Source: Legionellaceae bacterium (GTDB lineage: Bacteria > Pseudomonadota > Gammaproteobacteria > Legionellales > Legionellaceae). From it: a DNA stretch of 7,742 nucleotides. The DNA lies in assembly GCA_030696465.1 (NCBI GenBank), contig JAUYSE010000197.1:1-7742 (forward strand), given 5' to 3'. A program made the translations under genes and the position numbers. This document shows positions 5,135 to 7,742 of the stretch, piece after piece; positions within the stretch are counted from its first letter, which is position 1; each line of letters begins with the position of its first letter. The notes beneath the pieces were generated by a model that did no database searches, had not been told where the DNA came from, and worked only from the letters and a program-made list of their open reading frames with translations.

Positions 5135-6550
5135 TTAACGTAATTTTTTTACCTGCACTTTTCGACCTTTTAACTTACCATTTTGCAAATACTGATACGC
5201 TTTATCTACTTGCTTACGATGTATTGCCACATAAGAACAAAACGCGGCAATATCAATTTTTCCAATAGCTTCTGCTGGCAAGCCGGCATCTTTGGTAAGT
5301 GCCCCTAAAATGTCTCCGGGTCGAATTTTATTTTTTCGCCCAGCATCTAAACAAACAGTCACCATTTCAGCGGGAATGATGCGTGCATCACTCTGATCAA
5401 GATCTTCTTTACTACCCCAGCACAAAGGCTGCGTTAAATTCTTTTCGATGGCACAAATGCGTAAAGCATCAGAAGGCTGTGTCAAACTCAAGGCCAAGCC
5501 TTTATGACCTGCGCGTCCCGTACGGCCAATACGATGAATATGTACATCATGATCATGCGCCAAGTCATAATTAATGACCGCAGGAAGTGCCTTAATATCA
5601 AGACCACGCGCAGCAACATCGGTGGCTACCAAAATAGAGCAACTCTGATTTACAAAGCGAATAACTACCTGGTCACGTTCTGGCTGTTCCATATCACCGT
5701 GTAAAGCAAGTGCCGAAAATCCTACCCGTGTTAGTGCTTCCGCCAAATCAGCCGCTTGTTGTTTCATCTTACAAAAAATTAAAGCAGAGCTCGGTTTATA
5801 GTGCAACAATAAGGCTTGTAACATAGAAAACTTATCTTCTGCGCAATCTACCTCATAAAAACGTTGTTCAATATCATCTTCTGCTTGATTAGTATCGATT
5901 TGTACCTCATGTGGCTCCCGCATAAATTGTTGACTCATACTTTTGATTTGCGGAGGATACGTTGCAGAAAACAACAAGGTTTGTCTTTTGGACGGGCAAA
6001 GCGCAATAATCGCTTCTATCTCATCAAAAAATCCCATATCCAGCATTCTATCTGCTTCATCCAATACCAAAGTTTTTATATTGCGCAGTGAGAGCGTTTC
6101 TTTGTTTAAATGTTTTTGAATGCGTCCCGGCGTTCCAACCACAATATGCCCACCATGTCGTAAAGAATCGACTTGTGGACGCATGGGTACTCCCCCAGAT
6201 AAATTGAGCACTTTAATATTAGTCATTAAACGCGCCAAACGCCGTAGGGCTTGACTCACCTGCTCCGCTAACTCTCTGGTGGGACACAACACCAAGGCCT
6301 GCACTGTAAAATCTTCAGGGCTAAGATGATGTAATACAGAAAGCCCAAAAGCAGCTGTTTTGCCACTTCCGGTTTTTGCTTGCGCGATCATATCTCCACC
6401 GTCTAATAAAATAGGCAGCGTTTGCGCTTGAATAGACGTCATATACTCATAGCCTAAAGATCCCAGATTATCTAATAAGGACGTACGTAAAGGCAGTGTA
6501 GAAAAAAGCACTTGTTCAGCAGATATAACTTCAGGTTGGACGGGGTTCAT
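5135..6550 (-). CDS. dbpA: ATP-dependent DEAD-box RNA helicase DbpA
   Basis: This RNA helicase is activated by hairpin 92 of 23S rRNA and acts in late 50S ribosomal subunit assembly. The order over 471 residues is: Q-motif region with Gln41, AKTGSGKT (58-65, Walker A), PTRELA (90-95), TPGR (140-143), DEAD (164-167), SAT (195-197), LIFC (257-260), ATDVAARGLDI (309-319) and HRIGRTGRAG (339-348). The C-terminal RNA-binding domain (about 395-471) has the DbpA hallmarks KIRPGDILGALT, IGKI and LQNGKLKGR, which separate it from RhlE, SrmB and CsdA. E. coli DbpA is 457 residues; the difference is mostly a longer N-terminus here. The ATG at 6550 has no clear Shine-Dalgarno, but I found no better start. 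It is divergent from yaiI. The frameshifted small gene follows 38 nt downstream. Confidence 0.96.
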   Translation of the reverse strand: MNPVQPEVISAEQVLFSTLPLRTSLLDNLGSLGYEYMTSIQAQTLPILLDGGDMIAQAKTGSGKTAAFGLSVLHHLSPEDFTVQALVLCPTRELAEQVSQALRRLARLMTNIKVLNLSGGVPMRPQVDSLRHGGHIVVGTPGRIQKHLNKETLSLRNIKTLVLDEADRMLDMGFFDEIEAIIALCPSKRQTLLFSATYPPQIKSMSQQFMREPHEVQIDTNQAEDDIEQRFYEVDCAEDKFSMLQALLLHYKPSSALIFCKMKQQAADLAEALTRVGFSALALHGDMEQPERDQVVIRFVNQSCSILVATDVAARGLDIKALPAVINYDLAHDHDVHIHRIGRTGRAGHKGLALSLTQPSDALRICAIEKNLTQPLCWGSKEDLDQSDARIIPAEMVTVCLDAGRKNKIRPGDILGALTKDAGLPAEAIGKIDIAAFCSYVAIHRKQVDKAYQYLQNGKLKGRKVQVKKLR

Positions 6551-6584
6551 AATGGATGACTTTAAGATATGAAATTGTTCGTGC

Positions 6585-6613
6585 AGAGTACATCGTATTC
6601 ATATTTAAATCAA
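6585..6613 (-). promoter_or_regulatory. Candidate dbpA promoter
   Basis: On the minus strand TTGATT (6608-6613), a 17-nt spacer and TACTCT (6585-6590, only 3 of 6). Its -35 overlaps the -35 of the opposed yaiI promoter, a back-to-back arrangement in the 123-bp gap. The leader would be about 28 nt. Confidence 0.3.
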
Positions 6614-6632
6614 CAATAAATTAGGATATACT
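6604..6632 (+). promoter_or_regulatory. Candidate yaiI promoter
   Basis: TTTAAA (6604-6609, 4 of 6), a 17-nt spacer and TATACT (6627-6632, 5 of 6). The predicted start near 6639 coincides with a perfect 10-bp palindrome ACTGCGCAGT (6639-6648), which could be an operator. The Shine-Dalgarno AAGGA at 6663-6667 follows. Confidence 0.45.
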
Positions 6633-6673
6633 CACTACACTGCGCAGTACAGCACTATCACTAAGGACTCACA

Positions 6674-7126
6674 ATGCAAATATGGATGGATGGAGATGCT
6701 TGCCCCAAACCAATTAAAGAAGTGTTATACCGTGCCGCCATTCGCACAAAGACTTGTTTAATCTTAGTAGCAAATCACTATATATCAACCCCCTCTTCGC
6801 CTTTTATTAAAAAGCATCAAGTAGGTGCAGGTTTTGATATGGCCGATAAAACGATTGTTGCACATATGCAGCCCGGTGATTTAGTGATTACAGCCGATAT
6901 TCCGCTCGCAGATGAAGTGGTCAGCAAAGGGGGCACTGCACTAAATCCCCGAGGCGAGTTATACACTGAAAATAATATTAAACAGCATTTAGCGCGTCGC
7001 AATTTAAATGAAGTATTACGCGGTGGCGGTTTAATGAGTGGTGGTCCCGCTAAGTTAGACAATAAAAACGTACAAATATTTGCAAATAGTTTAGATAGAA
7101 TTCTAGCCTCTATGCGTAAAACATAA
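6674..7126 (+). CDS. yaiI: YaiI/YqxD family protein (UPF0178, DUF188)
   Basis: A 150-residue cytoplasmic protein of the widely conserved UPF0178 family; E. coli YaiI is of nearly the same length. Diagnostic blocks are DGDACP (6-11), the dense motif TADIPLADEVVSKGG (73-87), NPRGELYT (91-98), SGGPAK (122-127) and FANSLDR (136-142). The conserved acidic residues Asp6, Asp8, Asp75 and Asp80 fit the proposal that the family is related to PIN-type nucleases, but no activity is established, so the biochemical role remains unknown. The start is supported by AAGGA 6-7 nt upstream and by the family N-terminus, which begins at this point. It is transcribed alone, divergently from dbpA, and is followed by a long hairpin at 7311-7347. 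Confidence 0.93.
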   Translation: MQIWMDGDACPKPIKEVLYRAAIRTKTCLILVANHYISTPSSPFIKKHQVGAGFDMADKTIVAHMQPGDLVITADIPLADEVVSKGGTALNPRGELYTENNIKQHLARRNLNEVLRGGGLMSGGPAKLDNKNVQIFANSLDRILASMRKT

Positions 7127-7310
7127 TAGACCAGCTTGCATGATATCACAATCGCGAGAAGAAATATCAAGCTGCTTGAACGACTATCTACGCACGCACT
7201 ATTTGACACAAAGATCAGGATTTTAAACCAAGCGTATGACAATTATCAGAAAAGTTTATCTGTAAACATCTCTCAAAAACATCGTATTTATAGGATTTCC
7301 AGAGTTTTTG

Positions 7311-7347
7311 CACAAGGTTATCCACGGATTTTGTGGATAACCTTGTG
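7311..7347. repeat. Perfect 15-bp-arm palindrome containing two opposed DnaA-box-like sites
   Basis: CACAAGGTTATCCAC (7311-7325) and its exact inverse (7333-7347) flank a 7-nt loop. The right arm plus one loop base contains TGTGGATAA (7332-7340), the exact inverse of the consensus DnaA box TTATCCACA. The left arm gives TTATCCACG (7318-7326), one mismatch from consensus. The sequence lies about 185 bp after yaiI. No U-tract follows on either strand, so an ordinary intrinsic terminator is unlikely, although the hairpin could still stop or stabilise the transcript. Confidence 0.75.
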
Positions 7348-7356
7348 ATCACTGTT

Positions 7357-7374
7357 CGCGGCTCGGATAGATCG
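7357..7374 (+). repeat. Family-A repeat, copy 3 (core only)
   Basis: The 18-nt core CGCGGCTCGGATAGATCG is identical to positions 783-800 and 1912-1929 and in the same orientation. The flanking palindrome arms of the other copies are missing here, so this is a remnant or a minimal copy. It begins 10 nt after the long palindrome at 7311-7347. Confidence 0.7.
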
Positions 7375-7400
7375 CTAGCTTTATAGCAGAATACTCTGCC

Positions 7401-7742
7401 TCAATGACTGGTTCCGAGCGACGACGGTCCTGGCCCCATGCCAGAGAAGTCATAGGGGCGTTCATGCTCTCTCTGGTCTTGAAGTACCAATTGATCATAA
7501 AGTTTGTCTAAATCAACTCGCGCAGCAAGCGGATCTTTATTATTTTTTTCAAGTAAGGTGATGAGGGCTTCAACGCGTGACGGGGTGTCCGTATGATTTA
7601 AAATATGGCGTATAAATCGTTCAGAATCATATTCTACCTGTTGAAGATCCAGGTACACTGCCAAATTTTCAGCGCTAATTAATGTTTGAAATTGTTTGAG
7701 TGTTAAGCGTGTATCCACCTTGCGATAATCCATCACTAAATA
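7401..7742 (-). CDS. Unrecognised protein, C-terminal part (start beyond the window)
   Basis: The minus-strand frame is open from the window edge (TAT TTA GTG ATG) to a TGA at 7401-7403. A GTG at 7736 or ATG at 7733 could be a start, but no ribosome binding site fits in the few bases available, so I treat it as the C-terminal 113 residues of a longer protein. The sequence is mostly charged and helical (RLTLKQFQTLISAENLAVYL, then RVEALITLLEKNNKDPLAAR) and ends in a proline/glycine/serine tail GMGPGPSSLGTSH. There is no recognisable domain, signal or membrane segment. It converges on yaiI. Confidence 0.65.
   Translation of the reverse strand, partial: YLVMDYRKVDTRLTLKQFQTLISAENLAVYLDLQQVEYDSERFIRHILNHTDTPSRVEALITLLEKNNKDPLAARVDLDKLYDQLVLQDQREHERPYDFSGMGPGPSSLGTSH

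Noticed and set aside
6817..7242. 141-codon minus-strand frame opposite yaiI
   Set aside because: It lies mostly antisense to the conserved yaiI codons and shows no motif; it is a shadow frame.
7136..7348. 70-codon plus-strand reading frame after yaiI
   Set aside because: It starts 10 nt after the yaiI stop with no Shine-Dalgarno, and its last part is the DnaA-box palindrome; there is no recognisable protein pattern.
7127..7400. Replication origin near the DnaA-box palindrome
   Set aside because: Only two boxes in one palindrome, no box cluster, no clear unwinding element and no dnaA/dnaN/gidA neighbours.

Overview
The window looks like chromosomal DNA from a gammaproteobacterium with AT-rich coding sequence. 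DbpA, ThiD, a DusB-like tRNA-dihydrouridine synthase and a YaiI-type protein are all gammaproteobacterial housekeeping families. A Hanks-type Ser/Thr kinase with no bacterial sensor region, an acidic/alanine-rich C-terminus and several unrecognised proteins sit beside them. That mix resembles host-associated Legionellales (Legionella/Coxiella/Berkiella-like), but this placement is inference from protein character and not a match I could run.

Layout: (1) 1-472, minus strand, the N-terminal half of an unrecognised protein that runs off the window. (2) 473-1013, a 541-bp divergent intergenic region holding one long-palindrome repeat (family A) and one short inverted-repeat element (family M). 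(3) 1014-1838, thiD on plus. (4) A second family-A copy between thiD and the convergent dus gene (1986-2942, minus). (5) A 177-bp foldback family-M element (3021-3197) flanked by a near-perfect 13-bp direct repeat that reaches into the end of the kinase gene. (6) 3196-4479, the Ser/Thr kinase on minus with its own good promoter. (7) 4696-5096, a small gene on minus split by a frameshift. (8) 5135-6550, dbpA on minus, divergent from (9) yaiI at 6674-7126 on plus, with back-to-back promoters between them. (10) 7127-7400, an intergenic region with a perfect 15-bp-arm hairpin carrying two opposed DnaA-box-like sequences and a third, truncated family-A copy. (11) 7401-7742, minus, the C-terminal end of another unrecognised protein.

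The housekeeping genes do unrelated jobs (thiamine salvage/synthesis, tRNA D-modification, 50S assembly) and do not form a pathway cluster. The accessory interest lies in the kinase, its insertion-altered 3' end, the frameshifted neighbour and two families of small palindromic repeats that occupy four of the intergenic gaps. I do not see a convincing new multi-gene system. The best novelty is a mobile foldback element with an apparent target duplication at the kinase gene's stop codon.
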